Source of the DNA: Eudromia elegans
Taxonomy: Eukaryota > Chordata > Aves > Tinamiformes > Tinamidae
Reading direction: 5' to 3'
Assembly: GCA_003342815.1 (NCBI GenBank)
Contig: PTEX01000202.1
Coordinates: 929,545 to 993,544 of the forward strand
Length of the DNA: 64,000 bases
Position 1 is the first letter of the stretch. Each line of letters begins with the position of its first letter. The position numbers and the translations under genes are program-made. Under the pieces are notes generated by a model, which ran no database searches, was not told the origin of the DNA, and saw only the letters and a program-made list of their open reading frames with translations. Below, piece after piece: positions 27,385-40,900 of the stretch.

Positions 27385-27505
27385 TGTTGTAAATGTCTAT
27401 AGCATTTAAGATGCTTTACAAAGGGTTAGAAGTGCAACACACGTAACAGCTCCTACCCCAAGAACATAGAGTTGAAGTATGCAGGTGGGTACAATAAAAT
27501 AAAAG
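27385..27505 (+). repeat. Possible ancient amniote interspersed repeat
   Basis: The order 'GATGCTTTACAAAGGG ... CAGCTCCTACCCCAAGAAC ... GCAGGTGGGTACAATA' resembles a widespread old amniote repeat whose consensus runs 'GCTGTACAAACA ... CAGTCCCTGCCCCAAAGAGC'. The resemblance is partial and from memory. I cannot name the family, and chance similarity is possible. Confidence 0.3.
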
Positions 27506-30274
27506 GCAAATGCTGAGGGAAGAATGGCTGCTAGGAACAGATGTCACAAATGGATTGGAGGAGGAGGTGAGTGAGGAGGAGGGAAGTTGTTCCCATGTGA
27601 AAGATGATCTAAAATGGGGAGTGGGCGAAAGAAACAATTTGGAGTTTCTTGCAAGTGTGGCTGCTGTCCTATCAAGAAGTGTTTGTGCTTTTGAAAGCAG
27701 AGCTGAATTTGACAGGAAAAATACAACCTTTAAAGCATACTAGTGTAAAAAGAAACTTAAACACCCTGCCCATTTCATGTTCTAGTTATCATCTGCATTA
27801 CAAACAAATTTTGTCCCCAAAATAGTGCAAGGCCTTACAATCAGCACTTCTCCAAAGACTTGCAATTCCAACATAAACCACATCTCTTTCCCCAGAGGGC
27901 AGGCAGAGAACTTGGTGTGGAGAAATACCTAAAGGTCAACAACCAGACTTTGCAGACATAGTGAAGGAATGGATGTTGGTTCCTTACCTGGGGATAAGAC
28001 AAGGAAAATGCCAGATTCTGGTCATCTTATGGTTTAAGTAGGGGTTGTTGAGGTCCATGCTTTTCACCATTATGTTTCACATCTGACTAGTAGTGACTGC
28101 ACCTGACGCACCTAAGTGCAGTTGCCTTTTTGGTTGAGATTTTACAAATGTATTGTTTCCAAATCAGTAAACATAGCTCTATCATNAATGCTGAATCTAT
28201 AAAAATTTCTTAAATGGAATCATTAAGTATGAAAAGATATCTGAGCTTGGGAAGGTGTCTGCTGACTGAGGGAACATCCTCACTCCTTCATGCACTATCT
28301 GGTTTTGTCAGAGATGATTTATACAGCTTTCATAAAACCTATACAGACACTGTACTCTGTATAGTCTGAAGTAACAAACCCTGAATTATTCTGTCATTAT
28401 TTCTATATGGTACTTGATCCTCTCTTAGCACACAAGCACAAATTTTCCTTAATTTAAAAAGAAGGGAAATGAGTAGATTGTTTCGTATTTTATTCTATCC
28501 CAAAGAGATGCAATGCAAGAACATATGGGCTGCCTATGTCTGTACTAATGAACTTTAAAAGGCCAGGATCTGTTATCTTGGCAGGGCTCATTCCTACATG
28601 ACAAAGGTCTTTCCCATACTATTATCTCTCTTTGCTACATACAGAAATTGTTGCTTGTGCTACCCCTGAGCCATGCCGTGGCAAATAAACAATGCATGTG
28701 ATTATGATGTAGTGCTTAAGCCTATGCCCTGTTTGGACACATAGTATACTTGTGCAGACACACACAGCAATACCATTTTGCTAATTTAGAAGAATTTTTA
28801 GAGGGCAGATAATGGCTAGGAAGCCTAGACTAGGAATCATGTTATCTCTTCCCAACTTGAGTTTGCTCAACACAATTTCCACTCTGTGCCAAATTAATTA
28901 AAATTAGTAGTTAATATTAATCTCAGAACACATCCCGGTGGAAACAGTCGTGATGTTGGGATATGGATAGTTATTCAGAGAGTTGATTTTTGTAGGCAGT
29001 TATATATGATGCATGAAGGGCTAGGAAAATTAGGTGAGGAATGTTTCTCTTGACTGATTCTGTAATTAAGAAAAGGTGAGAAGCAGTAAATATCACCAAA
29101 GTTGTCATATAGACTTAGCAATGTTTTACATTCTATCACAGTTATTCCCATTCTGTCTCTCTGAGCAGGCAGCTGCGAGACTTACATACAGTAAGATAAT
29201 GTCAGAAAACAGAAGCAAAATATTTTGATCTGGGGACTGCAGAGCTGTGGGTGGTGTAAACCATGGCCTCCTTGTAGATCAGCGACAAACCAGGAAGAAC
29301 TTCTAGAAGAGTGAAAAGCTAAACTATGCTGTTAGTAAATTAACGTATATCCTTATTTAAGTTANTGGAGGCTTTATCCTAGACACCAGTGGAGCTAGAA
29401 ATTCCCTCTCGGTACTTAAAAATCTACCTGAGTAACAGAAAAACACTCAGAAAATCATGGTTTTGGAGACTACATATCTATAGTTTACNTATCGCAGGTA
29501 GTCACATCCCAACTGCACATTAAGGTAAAACTCAAGTACTCATTAACTCCTCCACTTCTCNATGCCTTGATCTTTACTGAGAGAAAACATTGGCCTGCAG
29601 GGTGAATGGAGATTTTGATCTGCTCTGAGCTTGTCTCTAATCTGGATAGTCACAGGAGACCTGAGTACATCTTGGTACATACCCAATTAGATGCATGCCA
29701 AGAAAATCTTTTTCGTCAAGAGGAAAGAGATAGATACCAATACAAGTCCATGCTTCCCTCCAAGTAATAATTCAGTCTTTTTACTGAGAGAGACTGCTAT
29801 TCTATAAATAGATTAATAATATTAATTGTATTAAAATTCAGAGGATGGTATTCAGTACAGAAGGAAGGTTAACTTTACGAGGCTGAAGTGTGAATAGTAG
29901 GATGAAGTGCTATAGGAAAGTAGTGAGAGATGTCTAATGCCATAATACCTTGTGCGATTCAAGTCATTCTTCCTTTGTAATTCATACTGTTTTTCTATTC
30001 AATTAACACAGATCCAGAGCAAAAAGGAAAGAGAAGGGGAAAAGGAAAGAAAGGTAAGAGGAGTCTCACCTTTGTCACTTACTGTCTTCAGTCATATCAC
30101 ATTTACTAGTCACATATTACAAGGAAACAGTCCTCTGTTGCTTCCCTGTGTCCATTGTGTATCTGCCAAGTTGTGAGAAAACATATTTTATAACTGGCCT
30201 TATGCAAAACTTCTTATAGAAGAAACTGAGAAAAACTTTCCTTAGAAGCAAATGAGACAGTGACAGGGAAATAC
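27506..30274. other. Unannotated AT-rich non-coding DNA
   Basis: A GGAGGAGGTGAGTGAGGAGGAGGG purine stretch lies near 27555-27585. Otherwise there is no recognisable gene, repeat family or RNA. Ns occur at about 28186, 29365, 29489 and 29562. Confidence 0.5.
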
Positions 30275-30340
30275 TTTTACAGAAAGTTTTACAGAAGTAA
30301 TATACAGAAGTAATTTACAGAAATGTTTTACAGAAGTAAT
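30275..30340 (+). repeat. Degenerate TTTACAGAAGTAAT tandem array
   Basis: About five imperfect copies of a 10-15 bp word built on TTTACAGAAGTAA follow one another with variable spacing. It looks like a small, aged minisatellite. Confidence 0.8.
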
Positions 30341-33300
30341 CAGCACAGTCCTTAAGGCAAGTNCCATCACTTGGTCTTCCTCCAATTCACAAAGGAGAAC
30401 TTCTCTTCACAGAACACAGTAGTATCCATAGGAAGAAAGAAGAGTTCATAAACTGACTTGGAATCCGATCTAGGCTGTAGGGTTGCCTTTGGCAAAACAT
30501 GATGAAGTTTTAGGACCACTGACATTTTTATTGTGCAGTCTTTATGGATGTCAAGAATGAAGAGGCAAGAAAAGTAAGAGGGTGTTTAAACTGGGATATT
30601 TTCAAGCTACAGACTGGACCTAGAGTAGTTACCAAATTAATTCATAAATCTCAACAGCCACTGATGGTTCTTTGCTGCTTCCAAATGAAACAGAATTCAG
30701 ACGAGTGATCAGAAGGCAAAGGGTGTCCCTCTCAAGCCCCAGAACCATCAAGTTCCCCAAACTCTAGATTTTATTGGAACGTCAGGAAATAGGCAGTAGT
30801 AATGGCATAGAGCATACTTAAGTTGACCTTTTTAGCTTAAATGTCTTTGAGCTACTGTAATTAGATAGCAAAAGAGCTTTTAAAGATGCTTTCCTGGAGC
30901 AAGTTGTGCACCNTTTCCGTTACATATCATTCATCAAAGACAGAATGTGAATTACATGTCTGCAGTGTAGCACCTGAATGTTGCTTAGCTTACCCCAGAC
31001 TTCAGTGTAACAGCTTTCCGTGAATTTAATAAGGCTGCATTAGAATGAGCAATGCCCAGAGTAAACTGAGTCAATGAAAAGCAATTTAATATAGTTTATG
31101 GAAGAGATACATCTCCCTTTTCCCACACCAAATGTAGATTAAATNAACATCTTTCTTACATATTGAATGAATGGCTTCTAGGATTGTGTATCATACTGTG
31201 ATCTCTGTAAAATCCTGTGTAATTTCTTATATTTGGGTCACTGTGTATTTGGTCTGAAGTAGACAGATTACTTGAATATAAATGAATACACTTCTATAAA
31301 CATACATAACGATAACTAATTCACTAAGATCAAAAAGAATAGGATCTAACTAGCTGATGCGCAACTAGTACAANCAAAGTAGCTATGCTAATGTGTGAAT
31401 ATCTACATTACTTGCTTTTATTTTTGCATTTCAATAGCACCTCCGGTGCATCATACATACAGGGCACACACTGGAAAATCCACTCACTACCCCACCAGGT
31501 TGGGTTTTTCGGTGATGTGGCCCAGTGAAATATTCAGNCCTGGTGTCCAGAAATGCAAAAGGGATATTTCCTGGGCCATCTGATGGTTTGGATCTCACGC
31601 TTGGTGCCAGGGGTTGGTGTCTGTGATAAACTATGTTGGTAATGTGGAAAATGACAGCATCCCAGAGAGATGCTAAGCTCTCAAGCCAAAGAGTGACTTC
31701 ATTAGGCCACAGGAGAAAACTTTGAGAAGAAAACAGAAAAAAGATATTGGCAAGCAGGATCAGAGTCCAGATAGGTGTATGGCACATTATGTCTGCGGAG
31801 GAGTCTCTTTTGACAGACCGTAGAAGGAGTCTTGGGAGGGTCTGAGAGAGAGAGAGAGAAGTAAAGAGAGAAATTAGATGCTGAAAGAGGTAAGTGCCTG
31901 ATGTTAGCCAGTGTGAATATCTCTTAGTGCACCTCAATAAGCTCACCAGATATAAAAGAGACAGAATGTGCCTTAAGCACAGTAATTTTTTGTTGTTGTT
32001 CTGTTTCAGTCCAAAACAATATGGCTTTATAGAAAGCGAGTTGATACATACTGCAGGTACCAGTTATACCTGATGCTTGCCTGCCACATGCTTTCCTTTG
32101 TAGTGCGACATAACTGTAAATGCTGCCCTTTCAATACTCTGCATTAATCAAGACTACCAAGCGTGGGACTGTGTAGCACTAAACAAACATGTGGTACAGC
32201 ACAGATTAGTGTTCACAGGAAAGGTCACAAAGCGAAACACCAGGAGCTGTGTGTTTTAATGTCCTTTGAAATATAAATATTCAGAAATAACACTGTGATG
32301 CATGTTACACTTTTATTTCATGTTTCTATTTGATTTCATCTTTCATGTTTATTTCATGTATTCTGTTTTTCATTTCAAGGCTTCTACTAGCAGTTTNAAT
32401 CTTTTTGAGGCGTAGTTGTTAAAAATAAATGCCTGAGTGGGGAGATAGGTCATCATTCATTATTCTCCATTTTGAAATGTGTGTGTTAACATCTAACAGC
32501 AGAACTTATGTGTTCAGGAAGCTACAGTATTAAGAGTTGTAGTGTTTTCTGTCCTAGAGGGCATTTGTACTTCATTTTTGCTACCAAGGCAACAGTTTAG
32601 CTTCAGGCAACAACTCATAAAGTGACTGTATATGCTAATAAGAGATCAAGCATCTTCAGAACATAAAATTGTGTCATGCTGTGATTAGCTGTATAAATGA
32701 ATTAATATCAGAACTGCAAAATTAAACATAATCTCTGTAACACCAAATTTACTTCTATCTCTAATAAACCTACATCTAGTTTGAAAGGCAGACTAAGTGA
32801 AGAAGCTTAACTTCTTTTGTAATAGAGAAAAGATCGGGAACAAAGTGAGACCTGTTCAAACAGATGCCCACACTTTTTCTGCAAGTAGACATAAAGGAAC
32901 AGTATATCACAACTATAGTCAAATCTTGCTCATCAGAAATTATCTTTCAATTAAGAAAACATAATTCCAGATGTTGTTAACATCTGCATATCCTATAAAC
33001 ATCCACTGTATAATTTAATGATACCTTCTGCCGTTCTGGATTGTTACCACTTGGATTTGAGCTATTTTGGGGTACGTATCTCATAAATCCAGTCTGATTC
33101 TGNGTTCTGCTGTGAAATTCACTGGTAGAAAATAGGAAAAATCTGTATAATGTGCTAGGAAAAGGTAAGCAAGTCAACTAAGAAATAGTGGGATGGCACA
33201 CTGCACCATGTCTGTGCATGAAAACGATAAAAATACTTATCTGAGGAAACAAATCCCAGTAAAGACAGCCTAATGAAATGGGTTTGTGACTCAGAGCCAT

Positions 33301-36300
33301 TATAGTTAGCATGCCATAACGCCTCTCTGCTCATGCGCCTGTTTTTCTTCTTTTTTTTATTTTTCATTTCATTTTGCTGGCAAAGATGACCTTACAGACC
33401 AGTCCCATGTGTCCTATGAGCAATGCTGGAGTGTTGCTGTGGGCAGTCTGCGGGGTCCGTGGGCAACACAGCAGCTGGGGCTTTCAGCAGTGATAGGAGG
33501 CTGCTTGGTGTGGGGTGGGCTAGGATCCTGGTGCAGGGCAAAGNTCCAGGCACTGTGGCAGTGGCTAGTATGAGCTAGTGCTGAACTCTTCATGNATCCT
33601 GGGGAGAGGGTCCTGCATGGCCAGGACACACATGGATTATACATGACCAGAATGATGTCCTCTTAGCGTTGACAAGTACCTCAAAGCTAGAAAACTCCTT
33701 GGGAGTGTAAGTTTGTTAGAGCTTCTTGTGAAAATGGCCTTTAGTGACTGCTAAGTGTGATGATACAGCTGGGTTTTTAAGTCAATGGTGCTCTGACTAT
33801 TTTCAGGAAAAAATAGTGCTGCTGCCTTCTGCTTGCTTACCTCGGTGCTTCCTTATTTTTACCCACTTTCAGCCTAGTCTTTGTATGGAAGGTCTTTGTG
33901 ACTTGACTTTTTAGATGCTCTTTCAGTTAAAGCTAATGCAAAGAGAGCAGAAATGAAATAATATTGCTGTGTATATGTATGTACATACATTTAAAACGGG
34001 TTTCTTTTTAGAACCTCTCTACTAAGTTGTAGCAGTCTAAAGGTACTGCTTAGCTGCTCTCTTCTCTCTTACCTTTGCCTCACATCTCTTCCAAAGAAAA
34101 AAAGTATATTCTTTCAGAGACAGGCAGTTTTCCCATCAGTAAAACAATTGGAGCTGCTCTTCAGTATTCCCAATTCTTACTCTGGTTTGCTGGCCATTAG
34201 AAAAACAAAACGTAAAGAAAATTCTGGGTCATTCCCTTTGGAGCTCATTTTCCGTCCTGTTTTATCTGTGAAAGCTGAGAAGAACTTTGTATGAGAAGGA
34301 AGACAAATACAATAAAGCTCAATAGCACAGGCACAACAGGGAGAGATGATGAAGAGTGTGGACTGAATGTTCATGCTCTTAGCAGGAAGATCTTCTGCAG
34401 TCACCAAATGGCAGAAAAGTACTAAGAAAGTTCGATGACAAAAGGGAGAAAGCCAACTTTGCAAAATATGCTTGACTTTTAGAGTTATTTTTGACTAGCA
34501 TCTCAGTACATATACTCATCCGGGGAGCACTATCAGAGCACTTTCTGAGTAATCAACCGTCTCAGTTTGACCTTTACTGAAGGATCCAGAACCCTTCCCT
34601 CCACATTAGAATCTGTGCTGATGTTTTCAGCATGATACTTATATAAGAACAGCTGTAGAGATGAACCACTGCTCTCATCAGCTGTGATTTCCCAAGCAGA
34701 AGCTTCTTTAGCCAATTTAGCTTGCAAAGATATTTTACAACTCTGAGAAGCTTATCCTCTTTTGATTAGATTTAGGGTTCCTTCTGGTAAGAAAACGGAT
34801 CTAGGAGTGCAAAGGCTCCTTGCAGAAAATACTGTCTCTTTTCCATCAGCATAGGTTATGACACATTTGTTTTGGCCATATGTTAATGGACTGATTCTTA
34901 GTAACTGAGAGCTTGTACCAAAACATGGATGCTTAAATACATCGCCTCAAATCTGTTACATGAGCATATTTATACCAGTCCTCAGGAACCTTTCTGCATC
35001 ATCATCTGGATGAGAATGGGACAGACAATGAGGTGCCCTGTTTAAAGCTGAGAAGAATAATAGATTTGGGGCATGAGGGTGTTGAGTGCTTATAGTTGTT
35101 CCTGATTTACATGCAGAGATGAGATTACTAGAAAAATGAAGACTTGACATTTATAACCTTGTATAAAAAGAATGATTTATTCTTTAAATCAAAGTAACCT
35201 ACTTTGGCTACTTTACAGCCTCCTCTTAGTTTCTTTAGCATCTAACATTTTATTTTTTTAAAAGGCATTTTAAGTTCAGTAAGTTCAAATTTGTCCAGTC
35301 TTCATTTTATAAACTGAAATTTCTGCTTGGAAAGTGATATTTTTGAAAATAAATGTTGACTGCCAGTAGAAAGCATGGGTAAATCTTAGCAGGTGGCAGT
35401 ACAAGCTGCAAATCTATAAAATCCTGCCCATGACTGTACATATAGCATATTCTGCATAGCTGGTGGGATCTGTGCAATTTAATATGAATACATATTCTGT
35501 GAGATTAGTTCTGCCTAAACAGAAGAGCTTGTATGGCCTGACATGGTGATGCGAATAAAGGTTTTCTTAGATATGTCTGAACCTTGGATGAAATTCCTTT
35601 AAGCATGATATTCAATACAAGCAGTGTGAGTATACAGTTCTTCCTGACATGGCCCTAGAGATAGAGGCTGACATGTCTCTGAGATGATTCATGTACACGT
35701 GTATATGATCTGAGCCTGTTGCAAAGGTCACTTATGCTGAGATCTATATACAGACAGACAGAAGCATCTGTGGAAAATTTGGTCAACAAGAGTGCAAGTA
35801 GAGGCTGGGAGCTGATTTGGTACAAGGATATTTGCCCTTTTTAAAGAAGGTGGTTTGTTCTGTGCTGCTAGGATTCTGCTATGCTCTGTGTCCCCAGCAA
35901 GAGGCTGGGAGAGTGTAGGGTTAGTTTACATGGCTTCTGGAAAGATTCTTTTGCGACATCCCTGCTACTTGCTTCACTGGCAGGTTCCTGCTTTGCCAGG
36001 TATTGTGGCCATAGACCAGACCGACTATTTCACTCTCTTTTGTTCTTTGGTAATGATTCCTGGCTGTCCACAGAAAGCTTCAGGTCTGACTTGCCAAGCT
36101 GAAAAACAATCCATCCAGAACTCCAGAGGAATCATGGGTGGGTTTGGAGAATGTTCCCAATTCAACAGAGCCAAGTGTGTCAAACTTAGTGAAATATAAG
36201 CAAGCCTTGAATGTAGAAAAAAACANGTGTGAGCTGAAAATGGTATTAAAATTCTTATATGTACAGGAGAGAAAATGCTTCAAGCATTTAAGTAACACCC

Positions 36301-37676
36301 TTCACACATGCACACACAGACACATAATAGTTGCTGACAAGCATAAAAAAATTAATTGTAGCTTGCTCCCATGTAGGTGAGAGCTTTTTAATACCTGTGG
36401 GTGTCCAGTAGATTCCTTTGTATCAGCAAGCCTCAGGAGTAACATGATCTTCTACCGTGTAATTTTGTGTGGAATTCTACACAGCTTGCGGGGTAGTAGA
36501 GAAGATGAACAATTAGATCTGGATTGAAANGTAAGTGAACTTGGATCTGAAATCTCTTTTTAACTCTTCAGATGCTCAAACTGGACTCTGTCAAGGCTCT
36601 AATCTGCCTTTCCAGTACCCAAACTGGAATATTAGATGGGTGCCATTTTGTGTGTTTGGGCTGTTTCTTCTTGGACTGAGTTTCAGTCTCATCCTCTCGG
36701 AAATCCCCATGCTCAAGTGTTGCTGTCCTCGTGGCAAGGTCAGGCACCAGATCCTTGCTGCCAGATAAAGCAATCAACCTTTTCTTGGCAGCGCTTGGTA
36801 AAAGCTGCCTACCAGCTGTTTCCTAAGACTAAACAAAGGCAGTGCTTCCTGCTGCTATCTTTTTGGCTTTAATGCCTTTTATCAAGAGGTTTCTTTTTAT
36901 TAAAAAGACTTTATAGCAGCAGACATGAAAAATTCAGAGAGCTTTCAGTAAGGAAGAGTTTCAAGTGCTCAGTGTTGTAACGAGGACAACAACCGCCAAT
37001 GCACCCAGAGGCTACTCTGAGGTAGTGCGGTTGGTGGTCTGCTTGTGTGCTTGTTAAATGATTTTCGGGAGATGATGTTCCCTCTGCTGTATCTTCTCTT
37101 ACCCTTTTGGAGAAGAGAGGAGTAGGTTGAAACACATCCTCCTCCCACTCAGTTAAACTTTATGCTTAGATGCATCTGAACTGTTTTTCTCTTGTAGAAA
37201 TTTCTGACCACAGGAAACTATTCCTGAATCTTCAGTTGTGAAGTGTTTTAGAAAATGGGTTAATAGCTCCAATTAAAATGTTACGACACACTTCAAATAT
37301 ATATTCAAATACAACCCTGTTAAATTGGACTGTAAGACTCGGAGAGTTTTTTTGTAAAGCTAGGATGACGAACCTACATAACAGGATGGAAAATTTTTAA
37401 ATATCTTCCCTATTAAAATCGCAAACTGAAAACCAGATGAAGTGCTTTTTACCTTTGGGGTCTAGAATTCCTTCTGCGCTGATGTTTGGGCTTCTGTTGT
37501 TTTGAGAAGGCATTGGGGGGTTCTCCATAATGTATATGCTGAAATACATGCAGAAGCACTTCTTCAAATATAATATTTAATTAATNAGCCAGATTGATCT
37601 ACACTTGACCAATACTTTACATATATGTAGAACCATTATGAAATGTTTCAATAAAAATGGCACCATTCTCTTTACT
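30341..37676. other. Unannotated non-coding DNA, 7.3 kb
   Basis: Contains a short (GA)n at 31844-31859, a TATGTATGTACATACAT palindromic run near 33967-33990, a somewhat GC-richer stretch at about 33390-33620 and a (CA)n-like run at 36301-36326. The longest open frame of the window (31431-31946, minus, about 171 codons) is here, but I see no family, and its length is within chance for this size and composition. No gene is recognised. Confidence 0.5.
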
Positions 37677-37976
37677 GGCCTAAGGAGCTGCCTCTTCTCG
37701 GTAGTGGCCAGTGATAGGACAGGGGGCAATGGATACAAATTGAAACACACGAAGTTCCATGTCCATGTGAGAAAGAACTTCTTAATGTGAGGGTGGCAGA
37801 GCTCTGTAACAGGCTGCCCAGAGAGATTGTGGAGTCTCCTTCTCTGGAGATCTTCCAAACCTGCCTGGATGCCAACCTGTGCCACGTACTCTAGGTGTCC
37901 CTGCTGGAGCAGCGAGGTTGGGCTAATTGACCTTTAGATGTACCTTCCAACCTTAACCATAGTATGAGTCTATGAA
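37677..37976 (+). mobile_element. CR1 LINE 3' end, 5'-truncated
   Basis: CR1 is the main avian non-LTR retrotransposon. Here the last part of ORF2 reads CLFSVVASDRTGGNGYKLKH, followed by KFHVHVRKNF; after a one-base frame change near 37790 it continues VAELCNRLPREIVESPSLEI and stops at CACGTACTCTAG. The 3' UTR follows (GAGGTTGGGCTAATTGACC, then CTTCCAACC) and ends in a decayed ATAGTATGAGTCTATGA tail near 37975. The strong truncation at the 5' side and the single frame change are typical of a dead copy. It seems of intermediate age, more diverged than the copy near 51.1 kb. Confidence 0.93.
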
Positions 37977-40900
37977 AAGAGAAGTCTTTATTTCCCACCT
38001 AGACCAGGCCATCTGCACCTTTCAGCCAGCTACAGTCTTGTCTGCTAATACAAGGGTTTATTTATTATTCACGTTGGTACTCAGAGAGGGATCAAATTGC
38101 TCCCTATCCTTTTCTGCAGTAAGCAAAATAGACTGAGTCTTTCACTGATACAGGACTTTAAACAATTCTTTAAGCATCCTCATGGGTCTTTTCTACATTT
38201 TTTCCACCATTTTCATCATCCTCCTTAAATTATCAACAAGAGAATTGGAGATAATTGTCCCATAGCAGCAACAGGAGTGCGAAGTGAAGGAGTGATATGA
38301 GCTTTTTATTCCTGATAGGTTCTCCTTTTTATGCATCCATTATTTTACTTCTGATGGTGCTTTAAGACAGAAGGTTAGAGTTATGAAGCTCCATATTTCT
38401 GTCTTCCTGCCAAACGTAAAGCTCTCAAGGTGCCTGAGCTGCTATTGCATGCCTTGCACTGCTACTTTGCTCATAAAAAGACAGAAAGTCACAGGGCCTT
38501 TTTTGCAAGTAGGAGCCGCCAACACAGGAGGACCTAGTTCTGGCATGTGATAAGTAAGCAGTTGTTCTAGGGACTGATGATTCATCTTTTTTCCTTTTTT
38601 TTTTTTTTTTTCTCCTTAAAAACCCAGGCAACAAATACCTATTAGGCATCTGTGGATTTGATGGAGCTCTTGTAGAGTTTCACAGCAGACAAGACATCTA
38701 TATATTGTGAAACTGCAACGCAGAGAGGGAAGAGCAAATGCTGGAACTGCCCTTGCTTCACCTTGCGTTGCAGAGGGCAACTGCAACTGGGCAGGCACGC
38801 CAGGCACAAAGGCCCCTGTGCCCACTCTGTGGGGAGCTTTCCACCAGACACATTGCAGGGTCATCTGGGGTTGCCTTTCAGCCCCAAATGGACCTATGTC
38901 TCTAGAGATCATAAGTGAAACGTGGATTCTCAAACATGCATCTCATATGCACAAACTTGCAGGCCAGTAATGCTAATGGAAAGCCGACAGTTGCTAACTG
39001 AACAGCTAAACTTCACACATCTAGAAACAAGGATATCAAATCCGTGCAGTGCACGGCTATGTTCAGGTCATTAGTCTTGGAGATGGGCTATGTTGTTATC
39101 CTGGAGCAGCCTTTATCCTGGTCTGTTTCAAACTGCGCCAATGCTCTGTGAATTGAGAGCTTTGGGAAACATCCATGAAACTGGAGGAGAGGCTTTGGTT
39201 TGAAAGGGAGCAATGGGAAACTATATGAAATACAGACAAAATCTTTGTAGACATAACAGAAATTATTAGGTATAAATATTTGCTACTGATTATGCGGAAA
39301 TATTATACAGCAGCATAGATATCAGATATCAAAAACCACAGAGTTTCTTTTACTCTTCTGTTTAGTATTATATCTGTCTGATGTGTCCTGTGCTGTCTTC
39401 TCATTTTGCAGCATATATGTGCAAACAAGGAATAGGCATTATAAATATATATATAAAATGTATGTATATATGTGTATATTTAAACATATGTTTTAAATGA
39501 GTTCCACAGTCATACTTCTAACTTTTCTTTTATCATTTTCTGTAGAAGCAGGATTGATTTAACAATTTTGAAAAATGTTACCTTCTGGTATTTGGGAAGA
39601 AGTCATGAAAATAAACTGGTACATCTAGAGCACAAAGTCCAGGACGTCTGTGACATTAAACTGGGGTGAAGTGGTATTCACAGAAAAAGAGTTAAAAAAA
39701 AAATAAAAATACCTAATCTTACAGTAGAGGTGAATAACATTAAGTTTGGGGAATGAGGCTGAAATGAAAATCAGAAGGCATATTCAATCTGCTGAGATGA
39801 TAGTACTCAGGAGTCAAAATTAATTCAAATAAACTGATCAAGTGGGAATTAATTAAAAAGAAGCAGAGATTCAGATCATAATTAAAGAGGGATATNGCTG
39901 CATAAGCTATTTAGAATTTTTTATTTCTCTTTTCTCTAGAGAGGGGATGGGTTGAAGTGGCAAGAGAGTTCCTAGAATGAAGCCATTTGGAAAGGGAGAG
40001 GAACAAAATTCATTCTTCACAGAAGTTGGCATAAAGCATGAGAAAGTGCGTTGTTTTAAGAGGTCTGAAAGTGCCCAGATGGATTGTTTTCCTTATATGG
40101 ATTTTATGGATTTCAGAATTTCATCCTTTTGATTCCCGGTCACCACATAGCCATTCTGGTTTCTGCTTTCTTTATGATGACATTCTCACTGCAGTCTCAA
40201 AGTAGATTTTACTAATCTATTTTCTCTTCAGTTTAGCAAAGATCTTCTTTGAAGTGAGATGTTCCGAATAATGTCAATGTAGGTGTTTGGCTGCAGAAAA
40301 TAAAAGGAAGAACAATATGAGAGAGGCACATGAACACAGAAGGAGCACAAGAGCAATCACACTCCCCTTTGCCATTCCAATGCTAAGCATTCTTTTAAGA
40401 AAATTTTTACCAAGAATAAACCTCATTGATGTCTTCCACATCTACAACAAAAAAAAAAAAAAAAAAAAGGGGAAAAACTACAACGAAAACTATGTATTTA
40501 TATTCAGCTGTCTTGCATCTGTGTGCTTAATATGTCCAAATGAGCATTGCTCTACGGCTGTATAACTTTGGCAGCCTAGGCTGTAAGTACAGGTCTTCAC
40601 ATTTTATGTTTTAAAGACAAGCCAGGCATGAATTTAGGCACAGAGCAGAGGCAGGCTCTGCAAAGGCGATCATGGGGAAAGGCCAGAGCAGCTACTGTTT
40701 CTGTGGCAGAATCTTGAGGTGATCCATGTGCATTGGATTTAAGCCATCCTAGAAGCGCTCCCAATTCATCCTGGTCCCTGGCCATGGAGGAGGATGTTTG
40801 ATCTGTCTTCCCAACATGGAAATCCTGCTGGTCTTAGCATTGAGTATGCTACTCTCAGCTTACCAAGCCTCTATCAAACAAAAATGCAGATAATTTAAGG

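Noticed and set aside
31431-31946. Longest open frame in the window (minus, about 171 codons)
   Set aside because: No recognisable domain, and one N-containing codon. In 64 kb of six-frame AT-rich DNA one frame of this size is expected by chance. Hydrophobic leucine/serine-rich translation is typical of antisense noise.
33390-33650. GC-richer patch as a CpG island or promoter
   Set aside because: CpG dinucleotides are few, and no TATA, initiator or exon follows.
40449-40468. (A)20 as the tail of a processed pseudogene or SINE
   Set aside because: The upstream sequence does not resemble a coding gene or tRNA-derived SINE, and CR1 activity in birds rarely makes retrocopies.
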